64,000 nt of DNA from Mycobacterium sp. D16R12 (GTDB taxonomy: Bacteria; Actinomycetota; Actinomycetes; Mycobacteriales; Mycobacteriaceae), in the NCBI RefSeq assembly GCF_002013465.1, contig NZ_MAFC01000017.1, forward strand, positions 85,647-149,646, given 5' to 3'. Each line of letters starts with the position of its first letter. Within the stretch, counting starts at the first letter, position 1. Below the pieces are notes generated by a model that ran no database searches, was not told the origin of the DNA, and saw nothing but the letters and a program-made list of their open reading frames with translations. This document shows positions 9,007 through 17,943 of the stretch, piece by piece. Made by a program: the position numbers and the translations under genes.

Positions 9007-10188
9007 GTGAACCGCGGGGTCATGATGCGTATCGCAGCGTGCGGGCTGCTAGGGCTCGGTTCGGCGCTCATCATCGCCGCACTGTTGCTCAGCACGTACA
9101 CCAGCAACCGGCTTGCGAAGATTCCGCTCGACTGGGACGCCACATTGGTGAGCGAGGGCAAGGGCCGTGCCCTGGACCCGGCGTCGCTGTCCGGACAGAA
9201 GTTCATTACCGATCCGGATAAGCCGCTGGTGCTGCAGGAGCAGATCACCACCGTCAGCCCCGCCGATGCCACGAAGGTCGGCCTGCAGGCTGGCATCACT
9301 CTTCGGCGCACCGACAAGCAAGGCGACGCCGGATTGGTCCTGGCCACCGTTGACACCGTCACCGTGGACCGGCACTCCGCCGAGGCGATCTCCAGCGAAG
9401 ACAACCCGGGTGGCAGCGTGCAGAAGCCGCGCGCCATCGAGGACGAGACACCGCCGACGACCATCGCTCTCAAGCACGAAGGGTTGAGCTACCGGTTCCC
9501 CTTCGACACCGAGAAGAAGACGTACCAGTACTTCGATGTGGTCGCCCAGCGTGCCTTCGACGCCAACTACACCGGCGAAGAGGATGTCAACGGCCTCACC
9601 GCCTATCACTTCACCCAGAACGTGGGCTACGACGCCAACGGCAAGCTGGTGGAACCGGTGTCGTACCCCTCGCTGTACGACAAGGACGAGGACTCGAAGG
9701 TGACGGCCCGCGCCGTGCAGTGGGGTGTGGAAGCCGAGCACGAGGACGAAGAGATCACCATGACTCGCTACTACGCGGCACAGCGCGAGTTCTGGGTGGA
9801 TCCGGTCAGCGGCATCATCGTCAAGAGCAAACAGCATGCGCTGCAGTACTACTCGCGTGACGCGCTCAAGCCCGAGGTCCCGATGGTCGACTACACCGTG
9901 CTGTCGAACGACGAGACCGTCGAGAAGCAGGTGAAGGCGGCTCGCGATACCCGCGACAGCCTGTCCATCTGGTCGAACATCCTGCCGATCACCTTCGCCG
10001 CTCTGGGCGTCGTGGCACTGGTCGGTGGCGGCCTGCTGGGCTCGTTCAGCCTGCGCGCCGAGTCGGCATTGATCGACCCCGGCCTGGACACGGTCGATCA
10101 TGGTTTCTTCGGCCGCCGTGGCCCGGAGAAACCGCCCGCCAGCGAGGCCGACACCGACAAGTTCCCGTCGCCTCGAAACCACCTCTAG
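9007..10188 (+). CDS. DUF3068 (PorA-family) membrane protein, Rv0227c-like
   Basis: 393 residues from a GTG at 9007, chosen because AAGGAGGG lies at 8989-8996, ten bases upstream. An N-terminal membrane helix (about 8-30, LLGLGSALIIAALLLSTYT) and a C-terminal one (LPITFAALGVVALVGGGLLG) enclose a large extracytoplasmic domain. This two-anchor plan and the synteny fit DUF3068/Rv0227c. The family is called PorA-like in databases, but no porin activity can be read from the sequence. It is the first gene of a probable operon with the next membrane protein, and is near-divergent from the acyltransferase across 8825-9006. Confidence 0.85.
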   Translation: MNRGVMMRIAACGLLGLGSALIIAALLLSTYTSNRLAKIPLDWDATLVSEGKGRALDPASLSGQKFITDPDKPLVLQEQITTVSPADATKVGLQAGITLRRTDKQGDAGLVLATVDTVTVDRHSAEAISSEDNPGGSVQKPRAIEDETPPTTIALKHEGLSYRFPFDTEKKTYQYFDVVAQRAFDANYTGEEDVNGLTAYHFTQNVGYDANGKLVEPVSYPSLYDKDEDSKVTARAVQWGVEAEHEDEEITMTRYYAAQREFWVDPVSGIIVKSKQHALQYYSRDALKPEVPMVDYTVLSNDETVEKQVKAARDTRDSLSIWSNILPITFAALGVVALVGGGLLGSFSLRAESALIDPGLDTVDHGFFGRRGPEKPPASEADTDKFPSPRNHL

Positions 10189-11881
10189 CCGGGACGTCTT
10201 GCGCCGCAAGCGCGTCATCGCGGCGCCGCTCTACGCATTGGCCTTGGCGGCGGCCATCACGGCACCCCTTGCCGCACCCGGCTATCTGCTGATCCGCGAC
10301 GCCGTCTCGACCCCGCGGTCCTACCTGACCGACGCGGCGCTGGGCGTCGGCGAGGCAGCCCCGCGCGCCGTCCCCCAGGACTTCTTCATCGCCGTCGCGA
10401 CGACGCTTGTCGACGGCGGAATCCTGGTCAAGGCCCTTCTGGCGTTGGGTTTGTGGCTTGCCGGGTGGGGTGCGGCGCGCCTGGCCGCCCACCTGGTCCC
10501 GGACGCCGGGGTTCCCGGTGAACTGCTGGCTGCCACCATCGCGATCTGGAATCCCTATGTGGCTGAACGACTTTTGCAGGGGCATTGGAGTCTGCTGGTC
10601 GGATACGGCTGCTTGCCGTGGGTGGCGCTGACGGCGATTCGGCTGCGCACGGCGGCCGGTATCGGCGTCTGGTGCACGCTCGCGTTCTGGATCGCCGTGG
10701 CTGGGTTGACGCCCACCGGAACGGTGCTCGCACTGATCGTAGGACTTGCCGTGGCATCAGATCTGCGGTCGAGGCTTGGGGTACTGACGATCTCGCTGCT
10801 GGCCGCACTGCCGTGGCTGGTGGCCTCGGGGTTGGGAACGGCAATCCCGGCCGGAGACCAGGCCGGGGTCCACGCCTTCGCGGCCCGGGCCGAGCCAGGG
10901 CTGGGCACGCTCGGCAGTCTGGCCTCACTCGGCGGAATGTGGAATGCCTCCGCGGTGCCGGCGTCACGGACGACATTGTTCGCGTTGGCCTTCTCGGCGG
11001 TGCTGCTCGTCGTGCTGGCGGTGGGCATGGTGGTGTTATGGCGCACCCGAACAGCGCTCGGACTACTCGGCATTGCCATTGCCGCCGTGGTTGTTCCGGC
11101 GCTGCTGGCGACGGGCCCTGGGCTGTCGCTGACCACCTGGCTCATCACCGAGGTGCCCGGACTGGGCATTCTGCGCGACGGCCAGAAATGGGTGGCGTTG
11201 GCGATGCCGGGGTACGCAGTGGCCGGTGCCGCAGCCGTCACCGCGATACGCGAACGTTCCTCTCAATTAGCGGCGGCCGCAGTAGCCTGCGCGGCACTGA
11301 TATTGACGCTGCCCGACTTGGCGTGGGGAGTCGGCGGCCGAGTCGAGCCCGTGGTCTACCCGGCCGGATGGACCACCGTCGCCGCCAGTATCAACGCGGA
11401 ACCTCATCCGGTGGCTGTGCTGCCGCCGGAGACCTTGCGGCAATACCCGTGGGGACCTTCTTCGATTCAGGTGCTGGATCCGTTCCCGCGCTGGATCCGC
11501 GGGGACACGGTGAGTAGCGGCGACCTACGCGTCGACGGGCAAGATGTACGGGGCGACGGCACCCGGGGCCGCCTCGTCGAGGAACTGTTACGCACCGGGG
11601 CCGCACCGCGCGAGCTGGCGGCGCAGGGTATCGGCTGGGTGGTCCTCCAGGCTAAAACTCCTGGTGCCCAAGAGGTTTCGTCGGCAACTCTGGCGCAGCT
11701 CGAGCCGGTCTACCGCGATGGTGACATCGCGCTGTACCGGGTACCTGGGCCGTGGGAACCCATCGGAGCGTCGCCGAGTCGTCGCGCCACCGTCATCGCC
11801 GCACACGCGATCTGGGTTGCGCTCCTGGCAGCCGGCGCGGTAGCCGCTGGTCTGCGACTGACCCGCAGGCGTCGCGACTAA
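10100..11881 (+). CDS. polytopic membrane protein, Rv0226c-like
   Basis: Up to 593 residues with about a dozen hydrophobic segments (from residue ~40, VIAAPLYALALAAAITAPLAA) and a C-terminal soluble stretch before a last helix and a basic tail. The layout resembles GT-C glycosyltransferases; the ALAMPGYA and GILRDGQKWVAL region recalls that class, but I cannot name a substrate. Synteny points to Rv0226c. Start is uncertain: ATG 10100 overlaps the previous gene by 89 bases, while TTG 10199 (560 residues) would begin 11 bases after its stop and seems equally likely. It belongs to the locus linked with trehalose mycolate transport. Confidence 0.8.
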   Translation: MVSSAAVARRNRPPARPTPTSSRRLETTSSRDVLRRKRVIAAPLYALALAAAITAPLAAPGYLLIRDAVSTPRSYLTDAALGVGEAAPRAVPQDFFIAVATTLVDGGILVKALLALGLWLAGWGAARLAAHLVPDAGVPGELLAATIAIWNPYVAERLLQGHWSLLVGYGCLPWVALTAIRLRTAAGIGVWCTLAFWIAVAGLTPTGTVLALIVGLAVASDLRSRLGVLTISLLAALPWLVASGLGTAIPAGDQAGVHAFAARAEPGLGTLGSLASLGGMWNASAVPASRTTLFALAFSAVLLVVLAVGMVVLWRTRTALGLLGIAIAAVVVPALLATGPGLSLTTWLITEVPGLGILRDGQKWVALAMPGYAVAGAAAVTAIRERSSQLAAAAVACAALILTLPDLAWGVGGRVEPVVYPAGWTTVAASINAEPHPVAVLPPETLRQYPWGPSSIQVLDPFPRWIRGDTVSSGDLRVDGQDVRGDGTRGRLVEELLRTGAAPRELAAQGIGWVVLQAKTPGAQEVSSATLAQLEPVYRDGDIALYRVPGPWEPIGASPSRRATVIAAHAIWVALLAAGAVAAGLRLTRRRRD

Positions 11882-11920
11882 CCGCACGCACCGTCATCGG
11901 GCCGCGGGCCGATCCGTGCG

Positions 11921-13153
11921 TCAGGCGGGAACTTCGACCTGCGGAGCCACGACCGGTTCGTCACCGACGACCCCCGACACCGGGAGGCCCAGCACGGCTG
12001 CCTTCAGTACGGTCCACACACCGGCCGCGCTCCGTTGCCACGACAGGTCGGCACAGCGAGCCCGCGCCGCCTCGCCCATCCGGTAACGAAGGTTGTTGTC
12101 TGCCAACAGGGTCGCGGTATGCCGGACAAACTCATCCTGATCGCGCGCCAGCAGACCGGTGATCCCGTCGGTGACCGAATCGGTCAGCCCACCGGAAGAG
12201 CGGTAACCGATCGTGGGCACGCCATGCTGCGCGGCCTCGGTGACCGCCAGGCCCCAGCCCTCCTTGCGTGACGGCATCAGATGCACCCAGGCACGTTGCA
12301 GCACCCGATGCTTGGCTTCCTCATCGAGGTACCCGTGGAATGTCACTGACTCGGAAATACCCAGCCGCGCCGCATGTCCCACCAGCGGATCCATCCACCA
12401 GCCATCTCCGACGACGTCAAGATGCACGTCGGGCACGTGGTCACGCAGCAGTGCGAGCGTGGTCAGGGCGTGCTCAATCTGCTTGTGCGGCACCAAGCGC
12501 GAGAGCACGACGACGCGCGGTGTCTCGCTGCGTGCACCGTCCAATGCCGCGGCCAACGACAGGGCCGGGATCTGATCGACACCGTTGCGCACCACCGCAA
12601 TCCGTCCGGGTTCCACACCGAGCGCCACCAAGTCGGACGCGGACGGCTGCGACACCGTCAAGTACTGATTGCGCCGATGCATCCGCGGAGATAACCGCGA
12701 CTCCAGCCACCAGCCCAACCTGCCGATGAGCTGTCCTGCCACCGGCCACTGCTCCCGGTGACAGTGGTGTACCAGCATCACCACTGGTGCCGTCACCACG
12801 GTGCTGGCAAAAAAGGGGATGCCATTCTGGGTGTCGATGACGACATCGGGGCGCACATCACGCAGCGCCCCCAGGCCGACGCGACCGGCCAGCAGCGACA
12901 GCAGTGCGCGCGGGTACACCGTGAACCGCCCACCGCCCCGCGAGATATGTACTCCGTTTACCACCTCATGACGGGGCGCGCCAGGGTAAGCCGCGCATCG
13001 CAGCGTCACCTTCACACCCGATGCGGCCAGCTCGGCGCCGATGCGCTGCAGGTACGTCTCGCTACCACCGCCCTGCGGATGGTCCGTATCACGCCAGCAC
13101 AACATGAGGACCTCCCGCGGGAGGCCCGGCTGATCTGACGCTTCGCTTAACAC
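11921..13153 (-). CDS. GT4-family glycosyltransferase, Rv0225-like
   Basis: About 410 residues with a GT-B fold. The N-terminal acceptor domain has PQGGGSETYLQRIGAELA; the donor domain has VVLSRLVPHKQIEHAL, then HLMPSRKEGWGLAVTEAAQHG, the E-x7-E motif region of GT4 enzymes, and IGYRSSGGLTDSV. The enzyme is probably a retaining cytosolic transferase using a nucleotide sugar. It sits convergent to the Rv0226c-like gene and divergent from the methyltransferase, as Rv0225 does in M. tuberculosis. Acceptor unknown. The start could instead be an internal Met about 16 codons downstream. Confidence 0.85.
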   Translation of the reverse strand: MLSEASDQPGLPREVLMLCWRDTDHPQGGGSETYLQRIGAELAASGVKVTLRCAAYPGAPRHEVVNGVHISRGGGRFTVYPRALLSLLAGRVGLGALRDVRPDVVIDTQNGIPFFASTVVTAPVVMLVHHCHREQWPVAGQLIGRLGWWLESRLSPRMHRRNQYLTVSQPSASDLVALGVEPGRIAVVRNGVDQIPALSLAAALDGARSETPRVVVLSRLVPHKQIEHALTTLALLRDHVPDVHLDVVGDGWWMDPLVGHAARLGISESVTFHGYLDEEAKHRVLQRAWVHLMPSRKEGWGLAVTEAAQHGVPTIGYRSSGGLTDSVTDGITGLLARDQDEFVRHTATLLADNNLRYRMGEAARARCADLSWQRSAAGVWTVLKAAVLGLPVSGVVGDEPVVAPQVEVPA

Positions 13154-13233
13154 CGCTAAGCACCCTAGGCCGTTAGGGTGGGCCTCCAGAAATTCCGTGT
13201 TCCGTAAAAGAAGACCGAGCAGAACGAGAACCC

Positions 13234-14013
13234 GTGCCGGATATCACCGATCTGTTTGCACAACGAGCCACGCTTCGGCGTTCTACCAGCTTGTTATCGT
13301 CTTTTCGCTTCGAGCAGAATGCGCCGGAAAGGTTCTACGGAACGGTGGCGCAGGACACAGTTCACCTGGTCACCGACTTGTGGCTGCAGGCCACCGGCGC
13401 CGGATTGCAGGGCCGCACGGTGCTGGATGTCGGAGGCGGGCCGGGCTACTTCGCCTCGGCCTTCGCCGACGCCGGCGCACAGTACATCGGTGTCGAACCC
13501 GACCCCCGGGAGATGCACGCGGCTCCCGAAGGAAGTCAGGGCATCCACGATCCACGTGCCGCATATCTGCGCGCGTCCGGAATGGCCTTGCCGTTCGCCG
13601 ACGGCAGCGTCGACATCTGCCTGTCCTCCAACGTCGCCGAGCATGTACCCGAGCCCTGGCGCCTCGGCGCGGAGATGCTGCGGGTCACCCGCCCGGGCGG
13701 GCTGGCGGTCTTGTCGTACACCGTCTGGCTGGGCCCGTTCGGCGGCCACGAAATGGGTCTGACGCACTACTTCGGCGGGGCCCGCGCCGCCCGCTGGTAC
13801 ACCCGCAAGCACGGCCATCCACCCAAGAACAACTACGGGTCGTCACTTTTCCCGGTATCGGTGCGCGCGGGGCTCGAGTGGGCTCACAGCACGGGCGCTA
13901 TGGTTGCCGCATTTCCCCGCTACCACCCAAAATGGGCATGGTGGATCACCAGAGTTCCCGCTGTGCGGGAGGTTCTGGTGAGCAATTTGGTGCTTGTCCT
14001 GCGCCCCCACTGA
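13234..14013 (+). CDS. mtrP: SAM-dependent methyltransferase, MtrP/Rv0224c-like
   Basis: 259 residues, class I methyltransferase. SAM motif I is VLDVGGGPG at residues 63-71, acidic motif II is YIGVEPD, and motif IV region is GSVDICLSSNVAEHVPEP. GTG start. Synteny (beside the Rv0225-like gene) and size match Rv0224c. The corynebacterial orthologue MtrP is needed for acetylation and transport of trehalose monomycolates, with TmaT at the same locus. The methyl acceptor is unknown. Function here is inferred from that established work. Confidence 0.85.
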   Translation: MPDITDLFAQRATLRRSTSLLSSFRFEQNAPERFYGTVAQDTVHLVTDLWLQATGAGLQGRTVLDVGGGPGYFASAFADAGAQYIGVEPDPREMHAAPEGSQGIHDPRAAYLRASGMALPFADGSVDICLSSNVAEHVPEPWRLGAEMLRVTRPGGLAVLSYTVWLGPFGGHEMGLTHYFGGARAARWYTRKHGHPPKNNYGSSLFPVSVRAGLEWAHSTGAMVAAFPRYHPKWAWWITRVPAVREVLVSNLVLVLRPH

Positions 14014-14058
14014 ATCCTGAATTGCAACAGGTTCCACTTCCTCTGACTGCCCGGTAGT

Positions 14059-14077
14059 GTTGCGTACGTCACGCAAC
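14059..14077. promoter_or_regulatory. inverted repeat GTTGCGT-N5-ACGCAAC, possible operator
   Basis: Seven-base arms separated by five bases, ending 9 bases before the ATG (14087) of the APH-like gene and 45 bases after the methyltransferase stop. Size and placement suit a dimeric repressor site controlling the downstream three-gene run. No regulator gene is adjacent, so the link is speculative. Confidence 0.4.
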
Positions 14078-14086
14078 GAGGCGGAC

Positions 14087-15268
14087 ATGAAACGGAAGTC
14101 ACGACACTTGACTGAGCAGACAGCGACGCATGAGGACGTTGCACGCCCCGCAGAATCACAACGGGACCCGGAAACCTTGCGCGGCGCACTCACCGATTGG
14201 ATCTCCGCCCAGCTGCCCGCCGATGCCGCGCTGAGCGTGGACCACGCGGAGCTGCCCAGCGCCAACGGCATGTCCAGCGAGACGATCCTGGCCGATGCGC
14301 AGTGGACCGAGAACGGTGAGCGCGCTGCCCACCGGCTGGTGATCAGGACGGCACCTCAGCCCGACTCGAGTCCGGTGTTTTCGACCTATGACATGCGCCG
14401 CCAGTTCGACGTGATGGACAAGCTCGGCCGGCACACCAGCGCGGTGGTGCCCCCGGTGCTCTGGTACTGCGATGACTCCTCGGTGCTCGGCGGCGAGTTC
14501 TTCGTCATGAAACGCGTCGATGGGGAGGTCCCGCCTGATCGGATGCCCTACACCTTCGGATCCTGGGTGACCGAGGCTTCCGAGGCCGACCGGCGCAAGA
14601 TGCAGCGGCTCACCGTGGACCAGATCGCCCGGGTCCACTCGGCCCCCGTGGAGGAGTTCGCTTTCCTCGACGACGCCCAGGAGGGCGAGACGGGCCTGGA
14701 CGCCCATGTACGCCGCACCCACGACTTCTATGACTGGGTACGCGGCGCTGGTCCCACCATTCCGTTGATCGACCGCGGCTTCGCGTGGTTGCGCGAGAAC
14801 TGGCCGACCGAATCGTTGCGTACAAAAGATGCTGTCAGTTGGGGTGATTCCCGCCCGGGAAACGTCATTTACCAGGATTTCGAGCCGGTGGCACTGCTCG
14901 ACTGGGAGATGGCCACGATCGGGCCTCGCGAACTCGACCTCGGATGGATCATCTTCCTGCACAGATTCTTCCAGGATCTCACCGAGACCGCTGGCCTCGC
15001 TGGGCTGCCCAGCTTCTGCCGCCGCGAGGATATTGCCGCCGAGTACGCCGCGCTCACCGGCCACCACGCAAGCGATCTGGACTTCTACACCGCGTACGCC
15101 GCATTGCAGCACGCCGTGATCATGGTGCGCATTCAGATGCGTGCCATGGCTTTTGGTATGGCGGAGATGCCCAACGACCCCGATGACCTGATCCTGCACA
15201 GGGTCACGCTGGAAAAGATGCTGGACGGAAAGTACTGGTCGCAGCTGAGAGAGGAGACCGGCGCGTGA
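14087..15268 (+). CDS. APH-like phosphotransferase family protein
   Basis: 393 residues from ATG 14087; an earlier TTG at 14057 would place the start inside the inverted repeat. It has the aminoglycoside-phosphotransferase/choline-kinase fold: FFVMKRVDGEVPP in the N lobe, the catalytic loop SWGDSRPGNVIY (Asp and Asn present, the usual His replaced by Trp, as is common in this subfamily), and ALLDWEMATIGPRELDLGW with the metal-binding Asp. Related proteins act near acyl-CoA and alcohol catabolism (ACAD10/11-like kinases), not in drug resistance. Its stop overlaps the next start by four bases, showing translational coupling. Confidence 0.82.
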   Translation: MKRKSRHLTEQTATHEDVARPAESQRDPETLRGALTDWISAQLPADAALSVDHAELPSANGMSSETILADAQWTENGERAAHRLVIRTAPQPDSSPVFSTYDMRRQFDVMDKLGRHTSAVVPPVLWYCDDSSVLGGEFFVMKRVDGEVPPDRMPYTFGSWVTEASEADRRKMQRLTVDQIARVHSAPVEEFAFLDDAQEGETGLDAHVRRTHDFYDWVRGAGPTIPLIDRGFAWLRENWPTESLRTKDAVSWGDSRPGNVIYQDFEPVALLDWEMATIGPRELDLGWIIFLHRFFQDLTETAGLAGLPSFCRREDIAAEYAALTGHHASDLDFYTAYAALQHAVIMVRIQMRAMAFGMAEMPNDPDDLILHRVTLEKMLDGKYWSQLREETGA

Positions 15269-16404
15269 GCCTGTCCCCGTTCGACGATTACCCGATTCAT
15301 CAGATCGCCGATGTGGTCCGCCATGTGGGCACCTCGGACCGGAACTTCTATGACCGCTACTACTTTGGCTGCCACGGTGGGCGCGCCGACCTGCCGTATC
15401 TGATCACCGGACTGGGTGTCTACCCGAACCTGGGTGTCACCGATGCATTCGCGTCGGTACGCGACGGCGACGACATCATCGTGTTCCGGGCCTCGCGCGC
15501 ACTGGGCGACGACCGCGCCGATCTCACGGTCGGGCCATACCGCATCGAGGTCCTCGAGGGTCTCAAGAAGGTGCGACTGATCCTGGAGCCCGGCTCCGAA
15601 TATGGGGCGGACTACGACCTCGCCTTCGATATCACCTACACCGGCGAGATACCGGCCTCCCTCGAGCCCGGCCACTATCAGCGTCAGCTCGGCCGCGTGA
15701 TGTTCGATACCTCGCGATTTGCCCAAACTGGCACCTGGACAGGTCAATTGACAGTTGGTGGCACAACCCATGAGCTGGATGGAGTCAACTGGTCGGGGAA
15801 CCGAGATCGATCCTGGGGCATCCGCCCCGTCGGCGAGGGCGAGCCTGCCGGACGGCGTGCCACGTTGGCCGGGGGCTTCTTCTGGCTCTACAACGTGATC
15901 TCGTTCCCCGAGTATTCGATCGTGTTCATCAACCAGGAGGACGAGCACGGCACCAAGGTCGTCAGCGGTGCGCGCCGGGTGTGGCGCGACCCGGCAAGGG
16001 GGATCGACGAACTCGGCCCCATCACGCACGACATCACCCTGGTTCCCGGCACTCGCGAGGCGAGTTCGGCGGTCATTACGTTGGGTGACATCACCATCAA
16101 GGCCGACATCGTGCTGCCGCACTACTTCGGTTTCGGCACCGGGTACGGGCTGGACCCGGACTGGCGCCACGGCATGTGGCAGGGCGACCTCGTTGTGCAG
16201 GGCAAGCGGTACAAGACCGCGGAGCTGGACGCGACGCTCAAACTGTTGTGCCCCGTCGACAATGTCGCCACCTTCACCGCCACCGAGAACGGCGTGGAGA
16301 CCCACGGCAGTGGACTGTTCGAATTCGGCCCCATCGGCCCCCATAAACCCTCCGGCTTTACCGGATTCGTTGACACACATCAGGAAAGAGACGGCGATTC
16401 ATGA
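15265..16404 (+). CDS. conserved protein of unknown function (DUF7064/7065-like)
   Basis: 379 residues, soluble, no signal peptide and no membrane segment. It looks all-beta: many short strands such as YRIEVLEGLKKVRLIL, WTGQLTVGGTTHELDGVNW and NWSGNRDRSWGIRP. The last motif and the general layout recall lipocalin-like hydroxylase/isomerase folds (CrtC or tocopherol-cyclase-like), but this is a weak resemblance. GTG start inside the preceding stop (GTGA) and ATGA overlap with the aldehyde dehydrogenase place it in the middle of a coupled operon. It may bind or transform the substrate handled by its neighbours. Confidence 0.75.
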   Translation: MSLSPFDDYPIHQIADVVRHVGTSDRNFYDRYYFGCHGGRADLPYLITGLGVYPNLGVTDAFASVRDGDDIIVFRASRALGDDRADLTVGPYRIEVLEGLKKVRLILEPGSEYGADYDLAFDITYTGEIPASLEPGHYQRQLGRVMFDTSRFAQTGTWTGQLTVGGTTHELDGVNWSGNRDRSWGIRPVGEGEPAGRRATLAGGFFWLYNVISFPEYSIVFINQEDEHGTKVVSGARRVWRDPARGIDELGPITHDITLVPGTREASSAVITLGDITIKADIVLPHYFGFGTGYGLDPDWRHGMWQGDLVVQGKRYKTAELDATLKLLCPVDNVATFTATENGVETHGSGLFEFGPIGPHKPSGFTGFVDTHQERDGDS

Positions 16405-17867
16405 CCAGTGGGAACAACTTTGACAAGCTCTTCATCGGCGGCGTCTGGACCGAGCCGGCCACCGACCAGGTGATCGAGGTCATCTCGCCCGCCACCGGCC
16501 AGAAGGTGGGCCAGTGTCCGCTGGCCTCCCCAGCTGACGTCGAGGCGGCAGTCAGCGCTGCCCGCCGCGCCTTCGACGACGGCCCCTGGCCCAAGCTGAC
16601 CCCGCATGAGCGGCAGGCGGTACTGCAGAAGGCCGTTGCCGGACTAGAAGCCCGCAAGGACGAGATCTGCAAGGCCATCGCCGACGAGACCGGCGCTCCC
16701 CCCATGGTTATCGAAACGCTGCAGTGGTTGGGCGGCTTTGGCGCCATCCAGTACTACGCCAACGCCGCGGACGCGGTGAAGTGGAAGGAACTGCGCAACG
16801 GCGCATACGGCCAGACCGTGGTGACCCGGGAGCCCGCCGGGGTGGTGGCCGCCATCGCGGCCTGGAACGTGCCGCTGTTCCTGGCGCTCAACAAGATCGG
16901 CCCGGCGTTCCTCGCGGGCTGCACGGTGGTGCTCAAGCCCGCCGCCGAGACCCCCCTGTCGAGCTTCATCCTGGCCGAGGTGTTCGCCGATGCGGGCGTG
17001 CCCGAGGGCGTGCTGTCGGTGGTACCCGGTGGAGCCGAAACCGGCCGGGCGCTGACCAACAACCCCGGCGTCGACGTATTCAGCTTCACCGGGAGCACCG
17101 TTGTCGGCAAGGAGATCGCCGAGATCGCCGCCCGGAACCTGAAGAAGGTCACCCTCGAGCTGGGTGGTAAGTCGGCGGCCATCGTCCTGGAGGACGCCGA
17201 CCTGCCCGCGGCCTTGCCGATGCTCGTGTTCGCGGGCCTGATGAATGCGGGCCAGGGCTGCGTCAACCAGACCCGGGTGCTGGCGCCACGCTCTCGGTAC
17301 GACGAGGTGGTCGACGGCATCGTCGGCATGGTCTCGCTGATGGGAGTGGGCCTGCCCGACGATCCGGCCACCCAAGTCGGGCCGCTGATCACCGAGAAGC
17401 AGCGCGCCCGCGTCGAGGGCTACATCGCCAAGGGCATCGAGGAGGGCGCGCGGCTGGCCTTCGGCGGCAAACGCCCCGAGGGACTGGACAGCGGATACTT
17501 CGTACAGCCAACGATTTTCGCGGATGTCGACAACTCGATGACCATCGCGCAGGAGGAGATCTTCGGCCCCGTGCTGTCGATCATCGCCTACGACTCCGTG
17601 GATGAAGCCATCAAGATTGCCAACGACTCTCACTACGGCCTGGCGGGCAGTGTGTGGACCACCGATGTGCCCAAGGGTCTGGAGGTCGCGGCGCAGATCC
17701 GCACCGGCACCTACGGCATCAACTGGTACGCCTTCGATCCCAGCTGCCCATTCGGCGGCTACAAGCAGTCCGGTATTGGCCGCGAGAACGGCCCTGAGGG
17801 CATCGAGGAGTACTGCGAGCTCAAGAGCGTGCTGCTACCGATGGGCTACACCCTCGACTCGATCTAG
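16401..17867 (+). CDS. aldehyde dehydrogenase, Rv0223c-like
   Basis: 488 residues, the standard length of NAD(P)-dependent aldehyde dehydrogenases. Key residues: Asn156 (AAWNVP), Lys179 (VVLKP), Glu253 (LELGGKS) and the nucleophile Cys287 (NAGQGCVNQ). It oxidises an aldehyde to the acid. Best match by position and length is Rv0223c. It is translationally coupled to the preceding gene (ATGA) and ends the three-gene unit; a 21-bp perfect hairpin starts four bases after the stop. Confidence 0.92.
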   Translation: MTSGNNFDKLFIGGVWTEPATDQVIEVISPATGQKVGQCPLASPADVEAAVSAARRAFDDGPWPKLTPHERQAVLQKAVAGLEARKDEICKAIADETGAPPMVIETLQWLGGFGAIQYYANAADAVKWKELRNGAYGQTVVTREPAGVVAAIAAWNVPLFLALNKIGPAFLAGCTVVLKPAAETPLSSFILAEVFADAGVPEGVLSVVPGGAETGRALTNNPGVDVFSFTGSTVVGKEIAEIAARNLKKVTLELGGKSAAIVLEDADLPAALPMLVFAGLMNAGQGCVNQTRVLAPRSRYDEVVDGIVGMVSLMGVGLPDDPATQVGPLITEKQRARVEGYIAKGIEEGARLAFGGKRPEGLDSGYFVQPTIFADVDNSMTIAQEEIFGPVLSIIAYDSVDEAIKIANDSHYGLAGSVWTTDVPKGLEVAAQIRTGTYGINWYAFDPSCPFGGYKQSGIGRENGPEGIEEYCELKSVLLPMGYTLDSI

Positions 17868-17870
17868 CCA

Positions 17871-17928
17871 TCGAGTGCGAGCCTCACGCGGAAATCTTGC
17901 CTGAAAACCGCGTGAGGCTCGCACTCGA
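17871..17928. repeat. perfect 21-bp inverted repeat after the aldehyde dehydrogenase
   Basis: Left arm 17871-17891, right arm 17908-17928, loop of 16 bases. Arms begin TCGAGTGCGAGCCT. No T-run follows, so it is not a classical intrinsic terminator, although it could still end transcription. The outer 11 bases of each arm recur at 52963-53014, suggesting a dispersed element. Confidence 0.85.
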
Positions 17929-17943
17929 CGCTAGGGTTCGACG

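Noticed and set aside
11883..11920. Imperfect hairpin between the Rv0226c-like and Rv0225-like genes
   Set aside because: The outer arms CGCACG/CGTGCG and a bulged inner stem are weak for such GC-rich DNA and it runs up to a stop codon; not listed as a terminator.
16644..17633. 329-codon minus-strand open frame inside the aldehyde dehydrogenase
   Set aside because: Same reason: antisense shadow of a well-supported gene.
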